Positions 50,941 through 58,841 of a DNA stretch of 64,000 nucleotides are shown here, piece after piece. Below the pieces are notes generated by a model. It saw only the letters and a program-made list of their open reading frames with translations. It ran no database searches and had not been told where the DNA came from. Origin of the DNA: Caulobacter sp. Root655 (lineage in GTDB: Bacteria > Pseudomonadota > Alphaproteobacteria > Caulobacterales > Caulobacteraceae). The position numbers and the translations under genes were made by a program. The stretch lies in NCBI RefSeq assembly GCF_001427665.1, contig NZ_LMHC01000002.1, forward strand, positions 56,963 through 120,962, written 5' to 3'. The first letter of the stretch is position 1. Every line of letters begins with the position of its first letter.

Positions 50941-50974
50941 GTCCGCGCCCATGCTCTGTCCAAGGAGACCCATC

Positions 50975-51241
50975 ATGCCCCGTTCCCGAACCCACGCCCG
51001 TATCCGCGCGGCCAGGCTGGCGTCCGGCGAGATCCAGCCCGATCCCGAGCGCACTCCCGCGCGCATCGGCCATTGGTATCGCGAGGTCTGGAAGCGGATC
51101 GGCTACTTTCAGGACCGTGATCGAGGGCGGTCGGAATGGACGAGCCGCCGCGAGAGAAACTTGGCGATCCGGGTCGCGATCGCCAGGTGGCTGGCAGCCA
51201 GCTTGGCCGAGGAAAACGCGCCGGGCCAAGGCGATCGGTGA
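50975..51241 (+). CDS. Small basic hypothetical protein, 88 residues
   Basis: Starts MPRSRTHARIRAARLASGEI and is rich in Arg; a helical region includes HWYREVWKRIGYF. ATG 50975 has AAGGAG at 7 bases, which decides against the upstream ATG in the same frame. It could be a nucleic-acid-binding or ribosome-associated peptide, but no family is recognised. It converges with the NrtR-like gene. Confidence 0.55.
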   Translation: MPRSRTHARIRAARLASGEIQPDPERTPARIGHWYREVWKRIGYFQDRDRGRSEWTSRRERNLAIRVAIARWLAASLAEENAPGQGDR

Positions 51242-51263
51242 TCCCCGCCGCCGGCGGCGACGC

Positions 51264-52244
51264 CTACTCCCGCAGCAGCGGCAGGCTCAGCCCCGTGGCC
51301 GGCCGCGCCGCCAGGATTTCGCGGCGGAAGCGGAACAGTTCGGCCGGGCGGCCGCCGGTGTCGGCGTCCTGGCGGCCCAGGCCCTCGACCAGGTCCTCGC
51401 GCTCGACCACGCGGCGGAAGTTCTGCTTGTGCAGCGGCACGCCGGCGATGGCCTCGACGGTGCGCTGCAGGGCCGAAAGGGTGAACTCGGCCGGCATCAG
51501 CTCGAACACCACCGGCCGGTACTTGATCTTGCCGCGCAGCCGCGACAGGCCGGTGGCCAGGATGCGGCGGTGGTCGGAGATCATCGGCTCGCCCAGGGCG
51601 GCGGACAAGGCGGCCGGCTCGGCCGGGTCATGGCCCTCGGCGCGGGCCCGGTCGCGGGCGGCCTCGGGGGCCAGGCCGGCCTCGTAGAGCAGCTCGTAGC
51701 GCTCCAGCACCCGTTCCTCGTTCCACGGCGCGCCGTCCAGGGCGAAGGCCAGGCGGGCGCGCGACCACTGGCCGGCGTCGTCGCCGGCCCAGCGGCGCAA
51801 GGCTGGGGCGATGGCGTGGTCGAGCAGGGCCGGGCGGCCATGACGCCAGTCCTCCCAGGGGAAGAACGCCGACCACGGGGCCCAGGCGGTGTCGGGGGCC
51901 TGGGTTTCGACGGCCGTGGGGGTCAGGCCCAGATAGCCGACCGAGACCACCCGCGCCGCGCCAGCCCCCATCTCGGCCCGGGGCGCGTCGCGGCCCTCGT
52001 CGCCGAAGGTGTAGAGCTGCTCGACATAGCCCAGCTGGAACCGGGTCTGCTCGGTGACGAAGGCCCGCAGGCCCAGTTCGAAGGTGCGGTGGGCCTGCGG
52101 GTCGAACAGGCCGAACGGCAGGCCGGGCAGGGGGCTGGCGACATCGGTGACCGCGTCGTGGGGGCGGACCGTCAGGACCACGGCCTCGCCGTCGCGGATG
52201 GCCACGACCACGGCCGACAGTCCGATGACGACCGGGCTGTTCAT
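51264..52244 (-). CDS. NrtR-like Nudix/winged-helix transcriptional regulator
   Basis: A 326-residue protein. Residues 1-150 are Nudix-like (LSAVVVAIRDGEAVVLTVRP; FGLFDPQAHRTFELGLRAFVTEQTRFQLGYVEQLYTFGDEGRD), but the Nudix box is degenerate (E-L-G-L-R-A-F-V-T-E-Q-T in place of RExxEExG), as in ligand-sensing NrtR regulators. The C-terminal part is the winged helix (RRILATGLSRLRGKIKYRPVVFELM, then ALQRTVEAIAGVPLHKQNFRRVV). NrtR/NadQ family members sense ADP-ribose and control NAD metabolism. It overlaps the HD-domain gene by 4 bases. Confidence 0.85.
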   Translation of the reverse strand: MNSPVVIGLSAVVVAIRDGEAVVLTVRPHDAVTDVASPLPGLPFGLFDPQAHRTFELGLRAFVTEQTRFQLGYVEQLYTFGDEGRDAPRAEMGAGAARVVSVGYLGLTPTAVETQAPDTAWAPWSAFFPWEDWRHGRPALLDHAIAPALRRWAGDDAGQWSRARLAFALDGAPWNEERVLERYELLYEAGLAPEAARDRARAEGHDPAEPAALSAALGEPMISDHRRILATGLSRLRGKIKYRPVVFELMPAEFTLSALQRTVEAIAGVPLHKQNFRRVVEREDLVEGLGRQDADTGGRPAELFRFRREILAARPATGLSLPLLRE

Positions 52245-52882
52245 TCGGTCTCGAACGCTTCGCTCGGCGCGGATTCGAAGCCCGCCGCCTTGGACAGCAC
52301 GTGAAAGCGCTGCACGTAGCGCGCCTGGGCCTCGAATGGCGGCAGGGGCGTGATCTTCAGGTCGTAGCCATTGGGCGGCGCGCCGAAGATAGCCAGGGAC
52401 TCGGCGTGGTCGAAGCCGGCCAGCTGGGTGGCCTCGAAGAAGGCGCAGGCCCGGTCGGCCGACTTGATCAGCTTCTTGACCGGGGCGGGAACCTTCACCG
52501 GCAGGCCGAAGCGGATGTGGATGGCGTCCTCCAGCCGGGCCTCGAAGTCCTTGTAGCTGACCCCCAGGGCCGCCTTGAACGGGCTGATCATGTCGCCGAT
52601 CACGTATTCGCTGGCGTCGTGCAGCAGGGCCGCCAGCCGCCATTTCGGTTCGAGGTCGGGCTTGATGTGGGCGGCGATCTCCTCGACCACCACGCTGTGC
52701 TGGGCCACCGAAAAGCCGTGCTCGCCGATGGTCTGGCCGTTCCAGCGCGCCACCCGGGCCAGGCCGTGGGCGATGTCCTCGATCTCGATGTCCATGGGCG
52801 AGGGGTCCAGCAGGTCCAGCCTGCGTCCCGACAGCATCCGCTGCCACGCCCTCGGTGGGCTTTTATGCAGCCCTTTGGCCAC
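52241..52882 (-). CDS. HD-domain phosphohydrolase
   Basis: A 213-residue protein: the N-terminal KSPPRAWQRMLSGRRLDLLDPSPMDIEIEDIAHGLARVARWNGQ, then HD-domain ligands in FSVAQHS, LLHDASEYVIGDM and AIHIRFG. It is close to the YfbR/HD family hydrolases that act on nucleotides. GTG 52882 was chosen for its AAGGA at 8 bases and because it includes the conserved PPRAWQRMLSG start; the longer frame to 52948 lacks a ribosome site. It is first in an operon with the NrtR-like regulator, suggesting nucleotide or NAD homeostasis. Confidence 0.85.
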   Translation of the reverse strand: MAKGLHKSPPRAWQRMLSGRRLDLLDPSPMDIEIEDIAHGLARVARWNGQTIGEHGFSVAQHSVVVEEIAAHIKPDLEPKWRLAALLHDASEYVIGDMISPFKAALGVSYKDFEARLEDAIHIRFGLPVKVPAPVKKLIKSADRACAFFEATQLAGFDHAESLAIFGAPPNGYDLKITPLPPFEAQARYVQRFHVLSKAAGFESAPSEAFETE

Positions 52883-53015
52883 GAGATCGTTCCTTACAGT
52901 GAAGGTGGCCGCAGACGTGTTCGGCCGCCCTAGGTTTGACTGACCCATTGGTTGACAAAGATCAATGCGGAGCCGGTCGTCAGCTGTGGAAATGCTTGGA
53001 TCAAGGAGATCGATC

Positions 53016-53828
53016 ATGAGCTGGGCGAGAATCATGGCGCCGCTGGCCGGCGTGGCCGCCGACCGGGGCTTGCTGGCCTCGGCCAGGATCCTGGCCGAGG
53101 GTTTCGACGCGGAACTGGCCTGTGTCCACGCGCCCGCCGACATGGCCGACCTGATGCCCTGGATGGGCGAGGGCTTCATGGGCGGCGTGCAGGTCACGGC
53201 CCTGGAAAGCCTCAAGGAAGCCGCGGTCGAGGGCCGTCACTCGGTGGAAAAGCTGGTGGCTGAACTCGGCTACGCCCGGGCCAAGGCCGTCAGCCTGGAT
53301 TCGCCGGTCTGGGCCGGTTTGGCCATGGAAGGCCGGCTGTCGGACGTCGTCGTCTTCGACAGCGCCGCGGCGCGCGGCAAGGGGCCATTGGCGGAGTGCT
53401 TCCAGCAGATGATCGCCGACGAACAGCGGCCCGTCGTGGTGGCCCGGCCCGGCCTGAAGGTCGGCGGGACCGTGCTGGTCGCCTGGGACGGCGGCAAGGA
53501 GGCCAGCCGGGCCCTGCGCACCGCCCTGCCGCTGCTGGAGAAGGCCTCGAGCGTGGTGGTGGCCGGCGCGCCGGACGCTTCGTCGCGCAGTTTCGACCTC
53601 GATCGCCTGGTCCAGTTCCTGGCGGCGCGCGGCGTCACCGCCACGGCGCGGGTGCTGACCGGTTCGGGCGACGCGGCCGGCCTGTTGCTGGGCGCGGCTC
53701 GCGAGGTGGGCGCCGACATGCTGGTGGCCGGGGCCTTCGGCCATCCGCGCCTGCAGGAGTTCATCTTCGGCGGCACCACGCGCAGCCTGCTGAACAGCGA
53801 CGGCCCGTCGCTGTTCCTGTCGCACTAA
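53016..53828 (+). CDS. Universal stress protein, tandem UspA-like domains
   Basis: A 270-residue protein. The first half (ARIMAPLAGVAADRGLLASARILAEGFDAEL) and second half (GTVLVAWDGGKEASRALRTALPLLEKASSVVV) are Usp folds; the second has GAFGHPRLQEFIFGGTTRSLL, similar to the G-x2-G-x9-G(S/T) ATP-binding loop. AAGGAG precedes ATG 53016. It probably acts in stress survival. The downstream gene follows after 33 bases. Confidence 0.88.
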   Translation: MSWARIMAPLAGVAADRGLLASARILAEGFDAELACVHAPADMADLMPWMGEGFMGGVQVTALESLKEAAVEGRHSVEKLVAELGYARAKAVSLDSPVWAGLAMEGRLSDVVVFDSAAARGKGPLAECFQQMIADEQRPVVVARPGLKVGGTVLVAWDGGKEASRALRTALPLLEKASSVVVAGAPDASSRSFDLDRLVQFLAARGVTATARVLTGSGDAAGLLLGAAREVGADMLVAGAFGHPRLQEFIFGGTTRSLLNSDGPSLFLSH

Positions 53829-53861
53829 GCGCCTGTTTTCAGAGAAGAAGGAGGACGTTCA

Positions 53862-54233
53862 ATGTCCCTGTCGCGTATCGTCATGCGTCTGGCCCGCAAT
53901 CCCGGCACCGAGTTCGCGGGGGGCGACGACCACCGGGGTTACGCCCTGACCGCGCCGCTGACCGAGGACGGGCTGCTGGACGCCGCCGCCTACGCCAAGG
54001 CCAAGGGCGAGTGCGTCGTGCGCCGTTTCGCCCCTGACGAAGCCGCCGCCGACGGCCGCCTGGCCCGCAAGGGCGAGCGCTGGTTCTTCGACTATGACGA
54101 GGGCGAGGACATCGACGACGAGCCGGTGCATCGCCTGGGCGAGCATCGGTTCGCGCTGGGCGAATATGTCACCGTCACCGACGAGGACGGTCGGCCCCTG
54201 ACCTACAAGGTGATGGAGGTGACGCCGGTCTGA
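53862..54233 (+). CDS. Conserved hypothetical protein, 123 residues
   Basis: An acidic cytoplasmic protein: LSRIVMRLARNPGTEFAGGDDHRGYALTAPLTEDGLLDAAAYAKAKGECVVRRFAP, then WFFDYDEGEDIDDEPVHRLGEHRF. No recognised domain. It follows the universal stress gene on the same strand with AGAAGGAGG upstream and is likely co-transcribed, hinting at a stress link. Confidence 0.75.
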   Translation: MSLSRIVMRLARNPGTEFAGGDDHRGYALTAPLTEDGLLDAAAYAKAKGECVVRRFAPDEAAADGRLARKGERWFFDYDEGEDIDDEPVHRLGEHRFALGEYVTVTDEDGRPLTYKVMEVTPV

Positions 54234-54248
54234 GGGGGCAAGTCGGCC

Positions 54249-55088
54249 TCACCCCCCGACGTTGTGTCTCACCAGCGTCTTCATGTCCTCGAAGATGTCG
54301 TGGTCGCTGCCGTCGCGGCCCTTGGCCTTGACGACCGCCACGGCCAGCGGGCCGCCCTTGGGGCCGCGGGCCTCGTAGCCGACCACGCGGTAGCCGCTGG
54401 TCGCCTTGTCGCTGGCCAGGATCAGGGTGGCGCGCACGCCGTCGCCGCGCTTGCGCTGGCGAATCTGGGCGCCGTCGTCGTTGGCGTGGATGTCGATATC
54501 GCCTTCGTCGTCGGTGCTGGACTTGACGCTGACCGTCGACTTGCCGGCGCTGGCGCGTTCGCTGACCCGTCTTTCGCTGTCGCCGTCGCGGATCGTGACG
54601 TTCTTGGAGACCTTGACCTCGGCCGAGCCGTCGTTGGCGTTGATCGTCAGCCCGCCGATCTGAATGTCGGCGCCCTTGTCGTGGGCGTCGATCTTGACGC
54701 CGGGCAGGCTGATCCTGGCGCTCTCGCCGCGCGGCTTGCCGCCGGGCGAGGCCGGGGGCGGCGGGGGCGCGGTCACGGCCGGCATCAGGGCCTTCAGGTC
54801 GGTCTCGATCGGCGCCAGGGCGGCCTCGGCGTCACCGCCGTTCAGGGTCACCAGGCGCAGGGCCACCTCGGCGTTCTGGCCCTCGTAGAGGCAGCTCTGG
54901 CCGTCGGCGGCGACGCTGACGCGCCGCAGTTCGCCCTGCTTGTCGGGGCAGTCGAGCTTGCTGATCGCCCGCAGCGGCTCATGCTTGCCCGGTCGCGTCG
55001 GCCGATCGTGGCGGACATCGACCCTGGGCGAGCAGGCGCCCAGAGCCACGAGGCTCGCGGCCGCGGCGAGCAGCGTCAGGTGTCGCAT
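54249..55088 (-). CDS. Lipoprotein of unknown function
   Basis: A 279-residue protein with a lipoprotein signal (lipobox LGAC near residue 19). The middle is rich in Asp, Lys and Ser (SARISLPGVKIDAHDKGADIQIGG, then ISKNV-like repeats VKVSKNVTIRDGDSERRVSERASAGKSTVSVKSSTDDEGDIDIHAND), like a beta-helical or adhesin-like stalk. The C-terminus (VKAKGRDGSDHDIFEDMKTLVRHNVGG) is basic. No family recognised. Confidence 0.75.
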   Translation of the reverse strand: MRHLTLLAAAASLVALGACSPRVDVRHDRPTRPGKHEPLRAISKLDCPDKQGELRRVSVAADGQSCLYEGQNAEVALRLVTLNGGDAEAALAPIETDLKALMPAVTAPPPPPASPGGKPRGESARISLPGVKIDAHDKGADIQIGGLTINANDGSAEVKVSKNVTIRDGDSERRVSERASAGKSTVSVKSSTDDEGDIDIHANDDGAQIRQRKRGDGVRATLILASDKATSGYRVVGYEARGPKGGPLAVAVVKAKGRDGSDHDIFEDMKTLVRHNVGG

Positions 55089-55174
55089 GAGATGTCCTCC
55101 CGTTCGGCGGGAAACTGGTCCTGCGACGACGGAAGGTCCAATGAAATCGCGGTAAGGCCGTGATCCCCCGAGGT

Positions 55175-56044
55175 CTATTGCCCCGGCCGCGCGCCGGAGC
55201 CCTCGCGACGGGCCAGGAAGGCCAGGCGCTCGAACAGGTGGACGTCCTGCTCGTTCTTCAGCAGGGCCCCGTGCAGCGGCGGGATCAGCTTGGTCGGATC
55301 CTTCTCGCGCAGTGTGGTTTCGTCGATGTCCTCGACCAGCAGCAGCTTCAGCCAGTCCAGAAGCTCGGACGTGGAGGGCTTCTTCTTCAGGCCCGGCACC
55401 TTGCGCATGTCGTAGAAGATCCGCAGGGCCTCGGCGACCAGCTTCTGCTTGATGCCCGGGAAGTGGACGTCGACGATGGCCTGCATCGTCGCCTCCTCGG
55501 GGAAGCGGATGTAGTGGAAGAAGCAGCGACGCAGGAAGGCGTCCGGCAGTTCCTTCTCGTTGTTGGAGGTGATGATGATGATCGGGCGCACCTTGGCGGC
55601 GATCGTCTCGTTGGTCTCGTAGACGTAGAACTCGTTGCGATCCAGTTCCTGCAGCAGGTCGTTGGGGAACTCGATGTCGGCTTTGTCGATCTCGTCGATC
55701 AGCAGCACGGGGCGCACGGGGGCCTCGAAGGCCTCCCAGAGCTTGCCCTTCTTGATGTAGTTCTTGACGTCCTTGACCCGCTCGTCGCCCAGCTGGCTGT
55801 CGCGCAGACGGGTGACGGCGTCGTATTCGTAGAGGCCTTGCTGGGCCTTGGTGGTCGATTTGATGTGCCAGGTCAGCAGCGGCGCGCCCATCGCCTTGGC
55901 CACCTCGTAGGCCAGCACGGTCTTACCGGTGCCAGGCTCGCCCTTGATCAGCAGGGGCCGTTCCAACGCCACGGCGGCGTTGACGGCGACCTTCAGGTCA
56001 TCGGTGGCGACGTAGTCGGCGGTGCCTTCAAAGCGCGCGTTCAT
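55175..56044 (-). CDS. moxR: MoxR-family AAA+ ATPase
   Basis: A 289-residue AAA+ chaperone-like protein: Walker A KGEPGTGKTVLAYEVAKAMG, Walker B VLLIDEIDKADIEFPNDLL, sensor 1 IITSNNEKELPDAFLRRCFFHYIRFP. ATG 56044 (MNARFEGTADYVATDDLK) is chosen over the longer frame. MoxR proteins work with a von Willebrand factor A domain partner on metalloenzyme or protein-complex assembly; no such partner is adjacent in this window. Confidence 0.9.
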   Translation of the reverse strand: MNARFEGTADYVATDDLKVAVNAAVALERPLLIKGEPGTGKTVLAYEVAKAMGAPLLTWHIKSTTKAQQGLYEYDAVTRLRDSQLGDERVKDVKNYIKKGKLWEAFEAPVRPVLLIDEIDKADIEFPNDLLQELDRNEFYVYETNETIAAKVRPIIIITSNNEKELPDAFLRRCFFHYIRFPEEATMQAIVDVHFPGIKQKLVAEALRIFYDMRKVPGLKKKPSTSELLDWLKLLLVEDIDETTLREKDPTKLIPPLHGALLKNEQDVHLFERLAFLARREGSGARPGQ

Positions 56045-56130
56045 GCAAGTTTCCTGACGGCGTCTCGAAAGAGGACGCCTCGAACAGTTGTTCAAATCAC
56101 AGGTAACCTACAGACCAACGGTCGCCGGGA

Positions 56131-56289
56131 TCAAGCCGGCTTGTCGGTTTCCGTCGGCGGCGCGCGATGGCGGCGGGCGGCGGACGGCGGATCGCTGGCC
56201 GGGAAGCTGTCCTCCAGGCCTTCCTCGAGCTGTTCCTCGAGATCCTCGCGGGGCGCTTCGACTTCGGTTTCAGGCTTGGGATCGGACAT
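56131..56289 (-). CDS. Small acidic protein with EDSFPASDPPS motif, 52 residues
   Basis: A 52-residue ORF below usual length limits. It runs MSDPKPETEVEAPREDLEEQ and then carries the motif LEDSFPASDPPS, which is widespread in small alphaproteobacterial proteins and makes this a real gene. A GAGGAGG site stands 6 bases from the ATG. The rest is acidic then basic (ARRHRAPPTETDKPA). Function unknown. Confidence 0.82.
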   Translation of the reverse strand: MSDPKPETEVEAPREDLEEQLEEGLEDSFPASDPPSAARRHRAPPTETDKPA

Positions 56290-56316
56290 CGGAGACCTCC
56301 TCGCGGCGAGGACTAT

Positions 56317-57267
56317 CTAGGCATCGGGACCGGCCAGGTTCAATGGACATCGCCCGCCGCCGCCTTCCCGACGGATGGCGTCGATAAGCGCGCGGAGCGC
56401 TGGAGCCATCCGCCGCTGGGCTGGATAACAGAGATAGTAGCCAGGAAAGCGCGCCGACCAGGCCTCGAGCACAGGAACGAGTCGGCCTTCGGAAATGTGC
56501 CCATTGATCAGATGCTCGCTGGCGAAGGCTATGCCGAGCCCGTCTACCGCCGCCTGTACTCCGAACGCCTTCTCATTCGAGACGACCGGCCCTTCCACGG
56601 CGACCTCGAACCACTTGCCGTTCTCCATGAACTCCCATTTGTAGCGGGCCTTTTGCCCCGGCCATCGCCAGCCGATGCAGTTGTGGGTGAGCAGGTCTCG
56701 CGGGTGGGCTGGCGCTCCGCGCCGGGCGAGATACTCCGGTGACGCGACCGCGGTCTGACGCAAGTTGGGACCGAGTCTCACCGCGATGAGGTCTTTATCG
56801 ATGACCTCGCCGATCCGAATGGCAACGTCATATCCCTCAGCCACGATGTCCACGACGGTATCGTCCAGCGTGACGTCGAGCACCACCAGCGGATAGGCGT
56901 TGTTGAAGGCCCGCAACATGGGCGTGAGGTAAAGCTCCGCGGCTGTGCGGAAGCAGTGCATCCGCACGGTCCCGGCAGGATGGGCCCGACCCTCACGCGT
57001 TTCGCTCAAGGCCTCCCCGAGCTGCTCGACGGCCGGTTTCACGCGCTCGAGAAGCTTGGCGCCCGCTTCGGTCAGGGAAACGCTGCGCGTGGTCCGATTT
57101 AGCAGGTTGACGCCTACGCGCTCCTCAAGCCCGCGGACCATCTGGCTCAGCGCCGAAGACGACACGCCGAGCTTCTCGGCGGCGCGACTGAAATTGAGCG
57201 AGCCGGCGACAGCCACGAACGCACGGAGCTGATTGAAGTCGCTAGCAGACGGCAGGGGAGCGTCCAT
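56317..57267 (-). CDS. LysR-type transcriptional regulator
   Basis: A 316-residue LTTR: the helix-turn-helix is FNQLRAFVAVAGSLNFSRAAEKLGVSSSALSQMVRGLEERVGVNLLNRTTRSVSLTEAG, followed by the substrate-binding domain (VRMHCFRTAAELYLTPMLRAFNNAYPLVVLDVTLDD). Divergent from the NTF2-like gene at 57379, which it probably regulates. Codon usage and GC content look lower than the neighbours, as in the adjacent gene. Confidence 0.92.
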   Translation of the reverse strand: MDAPLPSASDFNQLRAFVAVAGSLNFSRAAEKLGVSSSALSQMVRGLEERVGVNLLNRTTRSVSLTEAGAKLLERVKPAVEQLGEALSETREGRAHPAGTVRMHCFRTAAELYLTPMLRAFNNAYPLVVLDVTLDDTVVDIVAEGYDVAIRIGEVIDKDLIAVRLGPNLRQTAVASPEYLARRGAPAHPRDLLTHNCIGWRWPGQKARYKWEFMENGKWFEVAVEGPVVSNEKAFGVQAAVDGLGIAFASEHLINGHISEGRLVPVLEAWSARFPGYYLCYPAQRRMAPALRALIDAIRREGGGGRCPLNLAGPDA

Positions 57268-57378
57268 GGTCGCCTTGGATTAGGAAGATCAACTTCAAAC
57301 GCTGATTAGCGCGCGCCGGTTAAACACTGCCGCTCAACGTTCTAAAGGACAGCGGTTCTAGACTGTAACGGAGCCGAC

Positions 57379-57771
57379 ATGACCACGCTCGACACCCAAT
57401 CGAAAGGCATAGGCGGGTTGGCCGACTTGGCCCAAACCTACTTCGACGCGGCATATGACATGGACGCCGACAAGTTCGCAGCCATCTTCCACGAGGCGAG
57501 CACCGTCACGCGCATGGGCGAAAATGACTCCGTGGTCGTTACCCCCATCGCCGCCTGGCTCGACACCGTTCGGGCGATGAAAGCGCCCCGACAAGCCGGC
57601 GTCGAGCGGCAAGACCGAATTATCTCCATCAATCTCGCCCGCAACATGGCGCTTCTTCAGCTCCGTCTTCGGATCCCGCCCCGTGAGGTTACGGACCTGC
57701 TGTCATGCTTCTTCATCAACGGACGCTGGCGGATCATCCAGAAGGTGTTCGAGGCTGAGCCCCTTGGTTGA
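57379..57771 (+). CDS. NTF2-like protein (lumazine-binding-like), LysR-controlled
   Basis: A 130-residue cytoplasmic protein: IGGLADLAQTYFDAAYDMDADKFAAIFHEASTVTRMG, a pattern of NTF2/SnoaL-like folds, then INLARNMALLQLRLRIPPREVTDLLSCFFINGRWRIIQKVFEAE. Divergent from a LysR regulator with a 111-base gap, so likely its target. The lower GC and shared context suggest the pair was acquired together. Substrate unknown. Confidence 0.78.
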   Translation: MTTLDTQSKGIGGLADLAQTYFDAAYDMDADKFAAIFHEASTVTRMGENDSVVVTPIAAWLDTVRAMKAPRQAGVERQDRIISINLARNMALLQLRLRIPPREVTDLLSCFFINGRWRIIQKVFEAEPLG

Positions 57772-57855
57772 TCGATCGTCCTTGACGGGACTGGAAGCAC
57801 ACATCACGCGGCTGGCGCCGAGCCAGAAGTCGCTGCTCTCACCTAAGAGACGCAT

Positions 57856-58182
57856 TCAGGCCTCGAAGTCCGCCGGCCGGTCCGCGTCATCGGCGATGGC
57901 GTCGTCCTCGTCCTCGGAAATGACGTCCAGCGGCTCGCGCTCGACATCCAGGCCTTCGTCGTCGCGCTCGGCTTCCAGCTCGTCGTCGATCTCGGCGAAA
58001 TCCTCGTCGTCGAGGTCATCGAGGTCTTCCTCATCCTCGTCGCTGTCGCCCTCGGCCTGGGTGACATCGAGAACGTCCTCGATGTTGTCGAAATTGGCGA
58101 TGTCCTCGCCATCGTCGGTGAGGTTGGTTTCATCCAGGACCTCGGCGGTGTCCTGGGCGTCGGGGTCTGTGTCGGTGGGCAT
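57856..58182 (-). CDS. Highly acidic small protein, 108 residues
   Basis: MPTDTDPDAQDTAEVLDETN followed by long Asp/Glu runs (EGDSDEDEEDLDDLDDEDFAEIDDELEAERDDEG), ending DADRPADFEA. AGGAG is 8 bases before ATG 58182. Predicted disordered; no known domain. Among overlapping frames this one has the ribosome site, and its reading gives a coherent acidic protein. It may be a nucleic-acid mimic or chaperone-type buffer, which is inference. Confidence 0.7.
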   Translation of the reverse strand: MPTDTDPDAQDTAEVLDETNLTDDGEDIANFDNIEDVLDVTQAEGDSDEDEEDLDDLDDEDFAEIDDELEAERDDEGLDVEREPLDVISEDEDDAIADDADRPADFEA

Positions 58183-58265
58183 GACGGGGCTCCTGGGCCT
58201 GCGAAGGCCCGCGCGCCTTCGCCGCCCGGATTCAATCCATCGCCCGTGGCGATGTTCCGTGACGT

Positions 58266-58841
58266 TCAGGCGAAAGGAAGGGCGTAGCCCTTGGCCAGCA
58301 GGCGCTGGGCCATCTCGTCCCGTCGGGCCGGCCAGTCCGTCGCCAGCAGCCCCAGCCCGACCACGTCGGCCGGCGCGCCGTCCTTGATCACGTGGTGGCG
58401 GAACAGCGCCTCGCGTTGGAAGCCGTAGCGTTCGTGCAGTTTCCAGACGGCCTCGTTGGTCAGCAGCACCTCGCACCAGAGTTTGCCGAAGCCCAGGGTT
58501 TTGAAGACGTATTCGATGACCCAGAACTCGATGTACGAGCCGACGCCCAGACCCCGCACCGAGGGGCTGGCCAGGTAGTAGGCCCAGGCGCAGCGGCGAT
58601 TGTGCGGGTCGATGTCGGCCAGGTTGGCCAGGCCCACCGGCTCGCCGTCGACCTCGATCACCCAGTAGCGGCGGCGCGTGTCGCCGGCCATGCCGCCGAA
58701 CCAGCGATCGTGCTCGGCCTGGCCGATCTGGTGGTCGGAATACATGAAGGCCGCGACCTCGGGGCTGTTACGCCAGTCGCGCAGCCTCCGGCGGTCGTTC
58801 TCGGTCACGTCGCGAAGCACCACGGTGTGCGAAGCGGTCAT
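58266..58841 (-). CDS. flmH: FlmH-like GNAT acetyltransferase (PseH type)
   Basis: A 191-residue GNAT-fold enzyme: VLRDVTENDRRRLRDWRNSPEVAAFMYSDHQIG, then WVIEVDGEPVGLANLADIDPHNRRCAWAYYLASPSVRGLGVGSYIEFWVIEYVF with the acetyl-CoA loop. It matches PseH/FlmH, which N-acetylates the amino sugar in pseudaminic acid synthesis. It overlaps the cytidylyltransferase gene by 4 bases, and both follow flmG, as in Caulobacter flagellin-modification loci. Confidence 0.85.
   Translation of the reverse strand: MTASHTVVLRDVTENDRRRLRDWRNSPEVAAFMYSDHQIGQAEHDRWFGGMAGDTRRRYWVIEVDGEPVGLANLADIDPHNRRCAWAYYLASPSVRGLGVGSYIEFWVIEYVFKTLGFGKLWCEVLLTNEAVWKLHERYGFQREALFRHHVIKDGAPADVVGLGLLATDWPARRDEMAQRLLAKGYALPFA

Noticed and set aside
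50475..50963. 162-residue minus-strand frame in the gene-free region
   Set aside because: No ribosome site, no domain, runs through a palindromic repeat.
57843..58235. Alternative minus-strand frame rich in Thr/Pro/Arg over the acidic gene
   Set aside because: The acidic frame has AGGAG at the right distance and a coherent composition; this one is its shifted reading.
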